Of a DNA stretch of 64,000 nucleotides, positions 24,801 through 32,989 are shown piece after piece. Made by a program: the position numbers and the translations under genes. The first letter of the stretch is position 1; the number at the start of each line of letters is the position of its first letter. Source of the stretch: Mya arenaria (lineage: Eukaryota > Mollusca > Bivalvia > Myida > Myidae); contig NC_069136.1 in the NCBI RefSeq assembly GCF_026914265.1, positions 35,394,406 through 35,458,405 of the forward strand, written 5' to 3'. The notes beneath the pieces were generated by a model. The model was not told the DNA's origin, did no database searches, and worked only from the letters and a program-made list of their open reading frames with translations.

Positions 24801-26110
24801 CGGTCCTTAGCATCCAGTTCGAGCCAACGAGGAAATCGAACCAAGCGATATCGAGCCAAACGGAAATGCTTACATAGAATAAAAAAAAATCGGTCCTTAG
24901 CATCCAGTTCGAGCCAACGAGGAAATCGAACCAAGCGATATCGAGCCAAACGGAAATGCTTACATAGAATAAACCAAAATCGGTCCTTAGCATCCAGTTC
25001 GAGCCAACGAGAAAATCGAACCAAGCGATATCGAGCCAAACGGAAATGCTTACATAGAATAAACCAAAATCGGTCCTTAGCATCCAGTTCGAGCCAACGA
25101 GGAAATCGAACCAAGCGATATCGAGCCAAACGGAAATGCTTACATAGAATAAACCAAAATCGGTCCTTACCATCCAGTTCGAGCCAACGAGAAAATCGAA
25201 CCAAGCGATATCGTGCCAAACGGAAATGCTTACATAGAATAAACCAAAATCGGTCCTTAGCATCCAGTTCGAGCCAACGAGGAAATCGGACCAAGCGATA
25301 TCGAGCCAAACGGAAATGCTTACATAGAATAAACCAAAATCGGTCCTTAGCATCCAGTTCGAGCCAACGAGAAAATCGAACCAAGCGATATCGAGCCAAC
25401 GGGGTTCTCAGACAATATAGATTCTTCAAACAAGCCTTAACAGTATACATGTAGTAGGATGACGGCAACCGCCATTATGGGTTAATGAGTTTATGAAAAA
25501 TGTTTAACTCCTGGTCACTTTTGCTCTCAGAGTTTAGTTTTTGAGGCCTTTCTCCTTAAATACGTGCTTTATAAGCCATTAAACTAGACCAACGGAAAGC
25601 TTTCCGCGTAACGTTTTGGAAAGCGCGCTCGCTTCTCAACAAGGTGTCCTGGATTCGATTCCTGGCGTGTGAATAGTTAAATTTGGGTTTTAAGTCACTA
25701 CGCCGTACAAGTGGGGCTCCTCCGAGTACTCAGTTTCCAAACAACACACGATTACAGTCTCCCGATAAATCGTGCCATATAATGTTGTAAAAACTTATTA
25801 AGATCACACAAAAAATCAATCACAAAATAAACTCACCTTCGTGTCTGTAGACCCAAACGAAGAGTTTTGGGTACGCGGGATGCGCTATACAGTAGGATAT
25901 CCGGTGCGCGCGGTACTCCGTGAGGCCCTGCTCGCGCGTCTCCGCCTTCAGTCCGCAAGTAGTGAGAGTGAGGCGCATGTCTAGCCCGGGGTTGGTGGAG
26001 CGGAGGTAGTTGTTCCATATAACACCCACGGGCTTGTCCACACACCCCTCCCCCTTCATCATCGCCGTCTGCACGTTACCGAGGTACTTGACCTGTAGTG
26101 ATGGAGGAGT

Positions 26111-26194
<84 letters not shown>

Positions 26195-27312
26195 ACAACA
26201 ACAACAACCACGGCGACGACGACGACAACAACAACAATAACAACAACAAATATGTATGTACAGATGTTCCATTAACAACAACAGTAGCAGTAACAACAAC
26301 AACAACAACAACAACAACATATACAACATATACAAAAACAACAACTCTAAACCTATAGATATTCTTTCAAGTAAAAAAAGTCAAAAAGTTGGTTTCTTGT
26401 GCGGACTACCCCTATCCTTCCCCACCAAATATGCACTCACCCAGAACATCTGTAGAAGATTATGCGGTTACATAGCTTAAAGTAATTTACCAATTTTGAT
26501 GCGCATATTAAGTGTATTGGAAAGTCTCTGTGCTGGAACGTCAACATAATTTAAATAACTATTACGTATGCATCATGGAACAGTCATATTATTAAGTGCT
26601 CGTGCCAGGCCGTAAACAAGCGGTCGTAAAAGCTGTTAACAACAGACCAATCCAAACACTCACTTAAACATGCAATAAATAAGAACAATGATGGCACTGT
26701 CCTATGACCTTGAACATACAGGATGATTCTGTCAAAATACAAAGGAGAATTCGTCGCTATCTTGTGGATGTATATAACAGATTGCGATAACAAACGTTAA
26801 GATTAAACTACTACTAGTACTAGTATGAGTTTTCTACAAAATAAATTTTGAATTAAAATAATATGTAATTTTCAGGGTTTTGGCCAACACTGTCCCTGAA
26901 ACGATATGTTACTGCCTGGTAGAATTAGATTAATGCGCTTACAAACAAAATAGAGCGCCACAAGCGGCTGCTTACGCTCATCCGATTTTTCCAGTCGATC
27001 AAGAGACAAAATCTAAAAGTTACTGAAGCCAGAGTTATTGAACTTGCACACACGTGCTTATTGTTATTGGTGACACATGTACTAAGTTCCATGTCAATCT
27101 GCTGGACAGATTTCGAGCTATTTGCCAAGGTTATGAAAAATGTAGTGCTTGTACGACGACGGTGCGAACGGCGACGACAACAAGGATATGTCAGCATCTC
27201 TTATCTAAATACTGGAGAGATAAAAATGACGTAACGACCGGAAGAGACGTACCTTGTAGATGGGGTCATGGTCGGTGATGACCAGACTTTTCTTTTTCTT
27301 AAAGATGCTCAT
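11644..27312 (-). CDS. FAM43: FAM43-family PTB/PID-domain protein, five coding exons (348 aa)
   Basis: Joining minus-strand exons 27312-27253, 26092-25837, 15418-15234, 13295-13131 and 12024-11644 gives one frame of 348 residues ending in TGA. Intron phases agree at all four junctions. The N-terminus (MSIFKKKKSLVITDHDPIYK) and a PTB/PID domain at about residues 12-144 match recalled vertebrate FAM43A/B: VKYLGN, GCVDKPVGVIW, SYCIAHPAYPKLFVWVYRHE, LRCHAVL. Residues 185-203 (KPPISKSNTAPRLGAIHED) match the FAM43 segment KPPVERSRSAPKLGSITED. The tail is acidic and Ser-rich, and a late stretch (NDIDELKLDEDVKYIITRSG, then DSDDESSESSG) resembles the FAM43A C-terminal motif. Length lies between recalled FAM43B (~330) and FAM43A (~420). 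PTB domains usually bind NPxY-type peptides or phospholipids; the partner of FAM43 is not known to me and cannot be read here. No signal peptide or membrane segment is visible. Family assignment is strong; A versus B orthology is not decided. Confidence 0.93.
12420..12965. repeat. GACCTAG-type dispersed repeat in FAM43 intron 4
   Basis: Repeated modules containing GTGACCTAGTTTTTGACC, GACCCATATTCACACTGGT and GACAAATATATGACCAAGTG, with a spacing of about 140-170 bp. The same module type occurs at 13640-14860 and 50590-51380. Confidence 0.75.
13131..13295 (-). CDS. FAM43: FAM43 exon 4, post-PTB conserved segment
   Basis: 165 nt (55 codons) between acceptor AATATTGCAG and donor GAG/GTAAGG. Encodes residues 168-222. 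The piece KPPISKSNTAPRLGAIHED is the best conserved stretch of FAM43 outside the PTB domain. An acidic run (EQEEEEGEWERD) follows. Base composition is clearly GC-richer than the surrounding AT-rich repeats. Confidence 0.9.
13640..14865. repeat. GACCTAG-type repeat split by an inserted element
   Basis: Modules GATTTGACCAAGTGACC and CAAAGTTTCATTACAATTG run from 13640 to 13925 and resume at 14656 with TGATAATATTTCCTAAGATT and GGTGACCTAGTTTTTTGCC. The gap is the element at 13926-14655. Confidence 0.75.
13926..14655 (+). mobile_element. GTCGAGCTAAAAA-type nonautonomous element with internal tandem units
   Basis: Starts ACAAGAGCTGTCACAGAGAC and ends AATAGTCGAGCTAAAAAC. Inside, a unit of about 155-165 bp (landmark TTGAGGTGGTACGCAAACTT) recurs near 14080, 14248, 14400 and 14560, and GCCGACGCCGACGCTCGGGT precedes the 3' end. 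No coding capacity. The class is uncertain; the A-ended 3' tail would fit a retroposed element. Confidence 0.75.
15008..15227 (+). mobile_element. Truncated GTCGAGCTAAAAA-type element abutting FAM43 exon 3
   Basis: 3' part of the same family: GACGCCGACGCCGACGTTTG, then TATAGCTCTCCTTATTCTTC and AATAGTCGAGCTAAAAAAA. Its last A is 6 bp from the exon 3 donor of FAM43, on the opposite strand. Confidence 0.8.
15234..15418 (-). CDS. FAM43: FAM43 exon 3, end of PTB domain
   Basis: 185 nt, from acceptor TTTCCAG (AG at 15420-15419) to donor CTTAAG/GTTCAG. Encodes residues 106-167: GKKMKLELRCHAVLCKSEAK, then the C-terminal PTB helix (AKAMAVQLSDKISFALREF) and a basic linker. The donor GTTCAG is weak. 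It was chosen because it keeps phase and joins SLPLK to NSVVPLRTK as in the family. Only 6 bp of intron separate it from a transposon end (GAGCTAAAAAAA, 15216-15227). Reading through the donor would end the protein four codons later at TAG 15221-15219. Confidence 0.88.
15449..15790. mobile_element. TTAA-flanked fold-back MITE (family 1) in FAM43 intron 2
   Basis: TTAA (15445-15448), AGCTGCACTCTCACAGATTG at the left, and CAATCTGTGAGACTACAGC then TTAA at the right. About 342 bp, like the copy at 1572. Confidence 0.85.
16195..16365 (-). mobile_element. tRNA-related SINE
   Basis: On the minus strand: a B-box-like GGCTCAATTCCCGGCC, a reversed CCAAGCC-type block, the core CCGGGTACTCCGGCTTCCCC and CACACTCTCGCGCAACATCG. 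In FAM43 intron 2. Confidence 0.8.
16802..17078. mobile_element. hAT-like MITE (GCGGATCC family)
   Basis: Left end CAGGGGCGGATCCAGGATTT and right end TTGATTCCGCTAGTG (diverged inverted terminus). The interior has GATGTTAGAGGGGGCGTGAC and a G-rich run. The terminus CAGGGGCGGATCC is typical of hAT-derived MITEs as I recall them; no exact 8-bp duplication was found. Confidence 0.65.
17285..17485. repeat. 2.5-copy tandem duplication, about 91 bp
   Basis: TCGGCTATTATCCGAAGAAA, CCGGAGATGG and GAGTAGCTACGATTG recur at 17292-17352 and 17380-17443, with a partial third start at 17457. Confidence 0.8.
18058..18546. mobile_element. Mutator-like MITE (family 2) with 9-bp TSD and nested insertion
   Basis: Left CATTCGGAACACCTCGGCC, right GGCCGAGGTGTTCCGAATG. 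Both flanks read ACTCTTTAG (18049-18057 and 18547-18555). The element is 489 bp because a segment of about 150 bp is inserted near 18255-18403; without it the length is close to the 331-337 bp of sister copies. Confidence 0.92.
18255..18403. mobile_element. hAT-like MITE nested in the Mutator-like MITE
   Basis: CACAAGCGGATGCAGGGGG at the left and ACGTAAAATCCTGGATTATC at the right, with a C homopolymer and AGCCCCCTCATACG, matching the GCGGATCC family. Absent from the other family 2 copies. Confidence 0.65.
19235..19456. mobile_element. hAT-like MITE (GCGGATCC family), reverse copy
   Basis: Right end CAAATCCTGAATCCGCCCCTG is the inverted form of the family terminus (quoted 1-2 bases over in the element, family end CCGCCCCTG at 19448-19456). 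The interior shares ACGCCCCCTCTAACGT and ACCATTTCGG with the 2.8 and 48.8 kb copies. The left boundary is uncertain. Confidence 0.6.
20280..20320. promoter_or_regulatory. Paired YY1-like motifs
   Basis: AAGATGGCGGTC is followed by GAGATGGCCGCC. The AAGATGGCG core is the classical YY1 motif; another GAGATGGCGGACC is at 18923. They lie inside FAM43 intron 2 with no gene start recognised nearby. Confidence 0.3.
20615..20976. mobile_element. TTAA-flanked fold-back MITE (family 1), best copy
   Basis: TTAA at 20611-20614 and 20977-20980 flank inverted ends GCTGCACTCACAGGTTTACC and CAATCTGTGAGGGTGCAGC. The interior is also inverted: GGCTGCTGACAAAAGATCAG versus TACTTTGTCAGCAGCC. No open frame. TTAA targeting suggests piggyBac relatives, but the terminus lacks the usual CCY start. 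Confidence 0.88.
21238..21758. mobile_element. pogo/Tigger-like MITE (family 3) interrupted by a family 2 MITE
   Basis: Left TACACTCGAAACTCGTTGG, right GCGAACGGGCTTAGACTGTA. Subtracting the 331-bp insert and its 10-bp duplication leaves about 180 bp, the family 3 length. Confidence 0.85.
21275..21605. mobile_element. Mutator-like MITE (family 2) with 10-bp TSD
   Basis: CATATGGAACTCCTGAGCC to GATGAGTTCCGAATG, flanked by CGCTGGGCTC at 21265-21274 and 21606-21615. It interrupts the family 3 element, so it is younger than that element. Confidence 0.92.
21759..21809. repeat. AAT microsatellite
   Basis: About 16 AAT units between a family 3 end and a partial family 2 copy. Confidence 0.95.
21818..21955. 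mobile_element. Mutator-like MITE (family 2), right half only
   Basis: ACTGCTAAATTGAAATTACT through GCCGAGGTGTTCCGAATG. The left half is missing; the copy starts next to the AAT run. Confidence 0.85.
22453..22624. mobile_element. pogo/Tigger-like MITE (family 3)
   Basis: TACAGTCGAAAATCGTTGG to CAAACGGGATTCGACTGTA, 172 bp, TA-bounded, with subterminal GGCTCGAA repeats. Confidence 0.85.
22650..22930 (+). mobile_element. tRNA-derived SINE with intact A and B boxes
   Basis: Head 22650-22724 resembles a tRNA: A box TGGTCTAGTGGTAA, B box GGTTCGATTCC. The body continues GACATTAAATGGGGGTCCCG, AGTGCTATACACTGGTGTAC and TCTAACCAGGGTTACATTCT. It is unlikely to be a true tRNA gene because the body recurs at 33.1 and 46.5 kb. 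Confidence 0.85.
22931..24520. other. FAM43 intron 2, no assignable feature
   Basis: AT-rich sequence with no recognised exon or repeat family. Near 24274-24320 there is a short GATAAGATTA/GATAAGATAA microsatellite-like run. Confidence 0.4.
24527..25415. repeat. 90-bp satellite grown inside a family 3 MITE, about 9 units
   Basis: The landmark CATCCAGTTCGAGCCAACGA recurs exactly every 90 bp from 24721 to 25351. The flanks are the two ends of a family 3 MITE: TAAAGTCGAAATCCGATAGC at the left and GAGCCAACGGGGTTCTCAGA at the right. The unit corresponds to the MITE interior between its two CGAGCCAAxCGG repeats. As 90 is divisible by three, minus-strand open frames of 362 and 241 codons result; they are not counted as genes. 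Confidence 0.92.
25590..25800 (+). mobile_element. tRNA-related SINE (CCGGGTACTCC family), diverged
   Basis: Head with GCGCGCTCGCTTCTCAACAA and B-box-like TGGATTCGATTCCTGGC, then CTCCGAGTACTCAGTTTCC and AATCGTGCC. Ends 37 bp left of FAM43 exon 2. Confidence 0.65.
25837..26092 (-). CDS. FAM43: FAM43 exon 2, first half of PTB domain
   Basis: 256 nt, from acceptor CACTACAG (AG at 26094-26093) to donor GAAG/GTGAGT. Encodes VKYLGNV through VWVYRHE (residues 21-105) plus the first base of Gly106. It contains the core beta-strands of the PTB domain and the invariant family stretch KLFVWVYRHE. A 27-unit ATC (minus-strand GAT) microsatellite starts about 20 bp upstream of the acceptor, so the usual polypyrimidine and branch-point region is squeezed into TTTACTCCTCCATCACTACAG and the repeat itself. 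Confidence 0.93.
26113..26193. repeat. ATC microsatellite, 27 uninterrupted units
   Basis: Pure ATC run of 81 bp in FAM43 intron 1, starting 19 bp beyond the AG of the exon 2 acceptor (minus strand). It is followed by CAA-rich sequence. Confidence 0.97.
26194..26345. repeat. CAA-rich compound microsatellite
   Basis: AAC/CAA runs with a CGACGACGACGA interruption, reading GTT-rich on the FAM43 strand. Confidence 0.9.
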
Positions 27313-27368
27313 GGCGCTCACGGGCGCCTCTGTTTACATCCGGGCCGCCAGATCCGGCCGAGGGCTAA
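27253..27368 (-). CDS. FAM43: FAM43 exon with start codon and 5' UTR part
   Basis: Coding 27312-27253 (20 codons), ending ATCTACAAG before donor GTACGT (27252 downward). The ATG was chosen because it gives the family N-terminus and sits in good context (GCC before ATG). A splice acceptor (TTTGGTTGCAG, AG at 27370-27369) precedes 27368, so 27368-27313 is 5' UTR and a further noncoding first exon should lie at higher coordinates. The UTR contains an ATGTAA start-stop at 27339-27334. Confidence 0.88.
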
Positions 27369-27499
27369 CTGCAACCAAAGATGACACATAGATATTATAG
27401 ATGTTTATATATAATAGATATTAATTAAAAATCACATTTATATGAAAAGGATTTAGTAGTTTTATATTTATACAAAACATACTTTTGCATTTTTTTATC

Positions 27500-28120
27500 T
27501 ACCCTTTATTGTGCCCCCTTAAAAATCATTTTTCATTAACCAATATTGTGCCCCCTTTAAAGTTGATCTTTTGCATCAACCTATATTGTGCCCCCTTTAA
27601 AGTTGATCTTTTGCATCAACCTATATTGTGCCCCCTTTAAAGTTGATCTTTTGCATCAACCAATAGTGTGCCCCCTTTAAAGTTGATTTTTTGCATCAAC
27701 CAATAGTGTGCCCCCTTTAAAGTTGATCTTTTGCATCAACCTATAGTGTGCCCCCTTTAAAGTTGATCTTTTGCATCAACCTATAGTGTGCCCCCTTTAA
27801 AGTTGATCTTTTGCATCAACCAATATTGTGCCCCCTTTAAAGTTGATCTTTTGCATCAACCTATAGTGTGCCCCCTTTAAAGTTGATCTTTTGCATCAAC
27901 CTATAGTGTGCCCCCTTTAAAGTTGATCTTTTGCATCAACCAATATTGTGCCCCCTTTAAAGTTGATCTTTTGCATCAACCAATATTGTGCCCCCTTTAA
28001 AGTTGATCTTTTGCATCAGCCAATATTGTGCCCCCTTTAAAGTTGATCTTTTGCATCAGCCAATATTGTGCCCCCTTTAAAGTTGATCTTTTGAATCAAC
28101 ATATATTGTGCCCCTATTTA
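27500..28120. repeat. 40-bp minisatellite, about 15 units, just 5' of the FAM43 start exon
   Basis: Unit marked by TGTGCCCCCTTTAAAGTTG and ATCTTTTGCATCAAC; it repeats every 40 bp with only CTATA/CAATA and T/G variants. Each unit has a GTTGAT..ATCAAC 6-bp stem. Lies upstream of the splice acceptor of the FAM43 start exon, hence probably in a 5' UTR intron. Confidence 0.95.
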
Positions 28121-28599
28121 AGAGCAGGTAACTTTATGTATCTGTACACGATATTTGCTGACCTTGAGGATATCAGCGTTGCTGATCTTTAGGATATCAG
28201 CGTATGTTTTTGAAAGAAGTGCAAACAAAACAAAATCATTTGACCTCGCAACTAAACCCTGGTTATTTTTATTATAGAATATCAGTTAATTACAGATATT
28301 TGGTCACCATATATATAGCTGATGTCTGACAGCACAGCGAAGCAGAACGGTCATACAAATCACCTGTCAGCATTCCTAGTTGCAGCAAAAACATACTGGC
28401 GTAAACGCAGTAATAGAAATAGAAATTGACCGTTCAGTGGTATTATAGTATGATGTACATCCACTATAATAATATACCAAGGTAAATGAGGTGGGAAGAT
28501 ACCTTAGCATTTGCAAAAATGCAATGAAGGTCCGCCTGGATAGGTATCGCCTGAATATTTACATATTATATTTATGAAATTTCCTCTGTCGAGAGGGGT

Positions 28600-28755
28600 T
28601 CCATGACTGTGTGGAGGGGTCGGGGGTTCCATGTCTATCCGGGGGGGGGGGGGCATGTCTTTCTGAAGGAGGGTGCCATTTCTGTCTGGAGGGGATGTCA
28701 TGTCTGTCTGGAGTGGGGGGGCATGTCTGTCTGGAGTGGGGGGGGGGGGGGCATA
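28600..28755. repeat. G-rich degenerate tandem repeat
   Basis: Units with CATGTCTGTCTGGAGGGG/TGGGGG of variable G-run length (up to 14 G), about 30 bp spacing. The G runs could support G-quadruplexes; not tested. Confidence 0.75.
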
Positions 28756-29068
28756 TCTGTCAATGCACGATATTGATACATTCGATTTCAGTTCAGATGG
28801 AATTTTATTCGGATCAAATTAAGCTACGTATAACATCCACAACATTCGTGAGTGAAATATATATTTGAGAAGATAGGGGAGTATATATTGGTTGGTTTTA
28901 GTTTTTAGACACAGAAAAGACAATGCCTCATAAATATAATTTAACCACCTGAGTATTCTATAAATATGGAAGAGCCCCGTCATAAATTCAACCGCAAATA
29001 TTCCCTCAACCTGGATTTCTCCAGAACAAACAGGTCTGAAGCATAGGTGGCAGAATCATATATGCACA

Positions 29069-29170
29069 TACGGTCTAACCCCGATGGCTCGGACTCGCTT
29101 GGCTCGATTTTCTCGTTGGCTCGAACTGTATGCAAAGGACCGATTTTATTTTTCTGAATGTAAGCATTAC
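29069..29170. mobile_element. pogo/Tigger-like MITE (family 3), left half
   Basis: TACGGTCTAACCCCGATGG, GGCTCGATTTTCTCGTTGG and the AATGTAAGCATTAC landmark; the right half is missing. Confidence 0.75.
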
Positions 29171-29624
29171 AACTAAGACTCATAATTTGAAGACACATTA
29201 AAACTTTTCATTGGAGAAATCCAATTGTTTTCAAGATGATTTCATTGCTTTATTCTAAAAGAAGAAACAAACATAATAATATTGCCACCTATATAAGAGA
29301 TCCATATAGAAAAGGAAATTACATATTAAACAACACTGTATGATTTTTTTCCTTGCATAATATATTCATAATGTGATGAAATATTATATTATAATATTTG
29401 TTCTCTTGTTTTTTATATTGATGAACTCATGCATTACTTAATAGTTAAGTATTATTTTGTTGATATGTCATATGTAACAGCTCACACTCGTGTATTGCTT
29501 AATGTTTTTATCTATTTTCTATCTACTTGTTCATCTTTATGATGAGAAACCAGAATGGTTTAAGTCGAATAAACTCTATTTTGTTCACGATGTTAGTTAA
29601 TACGAGCCCTGGACTGTTTTACGA

Positions 29625-30070
29625 TCTCCCACTAATACTGCCACCTATGGGTTGACATAATACGGGCCCTGCACATCTCCCACTGATACTGCCACCTATG
29701 GGTTGACATAATACGGGCCCTGCACATCTCCCACTGATACTGCCACCTATGGGTTGACATAATACGGGCCCTGCACATCCCCCACTGATAACTGCCACCT
29801 ATGGGTTGACATAATACGGGCCCTGCACATCTCCCACTGATACTGCCACCTATGGGTTGACATAATACGGGCCCTGCACATCTCCCACTGATACTGCCAC
29901 CTATGGGTTGACATAATACGGGCCCTGCACATCTCCCACTAATACTGCCACCTATGGGTTGACATAATACGGGCCCTGCACATCTCCCACTGATACTGCC
30001 ACCTATGGGTTGACATAATACGGGCCCTGCACATCCCCCACTGATAACTGCCACCTATGGGCTGACATAA
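29625..30070. repeat. 51-bp minisatellite, about 8.5 units
   Basis: Unit landmarks CCACCTATGGGTTGACATAA and TACGGGCCCTGCACATC repeat every 51 bp; two copies have one extra A (CTGATAACTG) and CCC for CTC. Minus-strand frames of about 140 codons are artefacts of 51 being divisible by three, broken by the 52-bp copies. Confidence 0.95.
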
Positions 30071-31085
30071 TTGATTTACACCACTTATCTCTAGAACAAA
30101 CATTATGGATGCTCTTTAAGTGTTTAATATACAGCTCCTTGTTGACAATTTCACAATGAAAATATTTGTTTATCAACCTGGTACGTTCCAGTTTTGTTTA
30201 TTCTATGTATTTTTAAAACCCACACTAGTGGTAAGTCAATGGTCACATAATACATCCAGAAATGAGATCGCATCCTTACGAGTGAGTTAAATATATCATA
30301 TTTATTGTGATATGTTTGTTGTCTTTCTTTTTCGTCTTGTATAAACAACGTACGTATGGGAGACTGCCAGCAGGCTGTATACTATTTGGAAAATAAAATC
30401 AGATTGCTCAGGGAATCGCTGATATTCTTTTTTGTAAAATGCATTTTTTTTGTATGACGAAATAAAATATGGCCAATCAGTAGGGGTGTTAAACCTAAGA
30501 TTTTGATGGCTGAAACCCTTCAACAAATGTTGACATATGTTCAATTGTTGTCTTTGAAGTCCACGATTTTGAACGGCTTAAGTACGCGATTCGACAATAA
30601 GCTTAAAATAAAAGTTATCCCAATGTTTGTGTATGATTCCTTGTGGGCGTGAGGTTTTTCTGTCAGTTTATTTACTTCTTTTAGACTACCAATGTTGGTT
30701 CGCACTACCAAACCCGAATACTTTTTTATACTGATAGTGTATTTATTTCAGCAATTTCGGTATCAAAGTGTAAAATAGTTATACTAGCAGTGTTTTCAGA
30801 TGCATTACCGGAAAAAACAATTCAGTGCCAACACATGAGCGGGTCCCTTTAAAGAACCTATAAAAATGCGATACATAAGTTGCCTGTAAAGCAGAACACA
30901 TGGTCGTCAAACTATGGACCAATTGATAAACAATCTGATGTTAATATTTGCCATACTAAATTAACTATGTCAGGAAGCATAATTCATGAAATTGACAGGA
31001 GTGGTCCAACTTTTTTATCTGTCATGATTGTATGAATCATAGTTTATACTAAATTAGTTAAGCTTGAATTGTGAAAGACAGCTGA
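30071..31085. other. No assignable feature
   Basis: AT-rich noncoding sequence. Confidence 0.4.
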
Positions 31086-31089
31086 AAGA

Positions 31090-31240
31090 TGATATGAACC
31101 GAGAATTCCGTTTCCTAGGTAGAAATCCGAGCTGGCGTCCGTTTTAAAGGCCATGAGAAAGTATCATTGTTGGGGATTGGACCCACGACCTCTTAGTTGA
31201 GAAGCCGACACTTATACAATTAAACCACTCATCAACATTG
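31090..31240 (-). mobile_element. tRNA-related SINE head, third type
   Basis: On the minus strand: ATGAGTGGTTTAATTGTATA (A-box region), then GTCGTGGGTCCAATCCCCA (B-box-like), then ATGGCCTTTAAAACGGACG. Single copy seen. Confidence 0.55.
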
Positions 31241-32304
31241 TGGATATGTGACTAATTCGTGTGGATTAAGACGATACGAATCACAGTTTCTTATTAGTTT
31301 GTATTAAATTGTATATCTGTGTATGAACTTTTACGTAGAACACTGACATATGTAAGTATATATATTCCTGTTTGTGTATTTGTTATTTTCATATAGAGGT
31401 TAAATAAACGTAAACGTACACATATATAAAATATTTCTTGAAATGACGAAACAACATTATTTATGAAAACTGTAGCCCATACACCTCAAGTAATCCTTGT
31501 AACGTTAAAACGCTTAAAAATGACGATAACGTCGGTTACGCTAATATACGCCAATATCGTAAGCAACGTCAGATAAGAGTTTGCCGCCGGTGGGGTCGTC
31601 CGACCGCCCCTGAAACTCAAAGCGACTCCGGGGTCATCGGACAGAGGTTACTGCGTGCCGGGCAATATACAACCCATTGAACTGTACAGAAATATGCGAG
31701 TGTGCAATATTAGTGTGTCTAGAATGTCGTAAAACTATCGTAAACGAAACGAAAAGACAAGATGTAATGTCATGCCTTGATTAATGATTACTGCTTTGTT
31801 ATCGCTTGTTTGAGGGGTTTATTGCAAAACACTACAGTTGTCATGTTAGATTAATGCGCTCATTTGTGCAGTACACGTAATTTCCTGCCGAAGTCTGCAG
31901 CTGGACTGTCTTTCTAATCATTTTTGCGCCGAAATCCATCTTTACTTTTTAAAGAAAAAATGATTTTTTCATCAATAATATGACGTTATTGGAATCTAGA
32001 CATTACTGATGTTGATGTAATTGTCAATATGGCAAAACCATCCCTGTGCTCTTAATTTAGATCTTGGAATAAGAATTATTAATGTTTTTAAATTAATATT
32101 GAAAAATCCCTTTCCGTGGCAACGTTCCCTTTCTTTGTCAAACTTCACCCTTATGTTAAATTAATATTTGAAATTCCCTTTTTATGGCAAATCCCCCCAC
32201 CCCCTTGAACCCCTTGAAATTCCCTTTCTATGGCAAATCCCCCCCCACCGCCTCGGCCATATTCCCCTAAAGCTGATCGACAGAAGGTAATTACAGCAGT
32301 TAAC

Positions 32305-32480
32305 ATATTAAGTACTCTCGTTTACCCGATGTTGCGCGAAAGTGTGGTCTTGTGTTGTGGGGGAAACCGGAGTACCCGGGGAAAACCCACTTGTCTGGCT
32401 TGGTGACCACAAACCAAACTAACATGCGCTCAGGCCGGGAATCGAACCCGAGTCGCCTTGGTGAACAGCGAGTTTGTTTG
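32305..32480 (-). mobile_element. tRNA-related SINE (CCGGGTACTCC family), well preserved
   Basis: Minus strand: TCACCAAGGCGACTCGGG, B box GGTTCGATTCCCGG, CCAAGCCAGACAAGTGGG, core CCGGGTACTCCGGTTTCCCC and ACAAGACCACACTTTCGCG. Confidence 0.88.
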
Positions 32481-32989
32481 TTTCCGGTTTCATGCCACAA
32501 AACATAGGGAAGACAAGTCGGAAAATCTTTTTTGATAAAGCAAATTGTTTCTTGAGATGTTTCTATTAAACTAGAAACTACATTAAACTAAAATAAATGC
32601 TTATTAATAAGAGCATATATGCAACCAGCATAAGCATCACTGGTGTTTGTTAAAAGCCAAAACCATTATAAGACTGCGAGTGATATATTTGCGACATTGC
32701 AAGGACTAATATAATTCGTGAGCCAGTCCTTAAAATTAACCCAAACATCCCGCGATAAATCACATTAACACCTTGTAATTTTATTAATGTGACAGACCTT
32801 GAATAATTCTGGATCCCGCGTCGTCCATTATCAACATCAAAACAAAACTCAGAACTTGGCCAGGTATTATGAATGAACGCTCTCGACTTCTCACTTTCAA
32901 TCAATCGACATTAACGCCAAAGGCTCATCTAATATGCATTTGTGGATGCATGCCGCTGACTTTTGTGGCGTATGCGATATAAGCGCATC

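Noticed and set aside
24380..25468. 362- and 241-codon minus-strand frames (30-residue repeat protein)
   Set aside because: The 90-bp unit derives from a noncoding MITE and keeps frame by its length alone; two frames are open over the same DNA.
26925..27278. Frames on both strands in FAM43 intron 1 beside the start exon
   Set aside because: They do not extend the FAM43 frame, and the real exon is fixed by family similarity and by GTACGT/CAG borders.
27500..28120. CRISPR-like or regulatory RNA array
   Set aside because: Uniform 40-bp tandem repeat with no variable spacers.
29632..30054. 140-codon repeat frame
   Set aside because: 51-bp array; the two 52-bp units switch the frame midway, which argues against selection on a protein.
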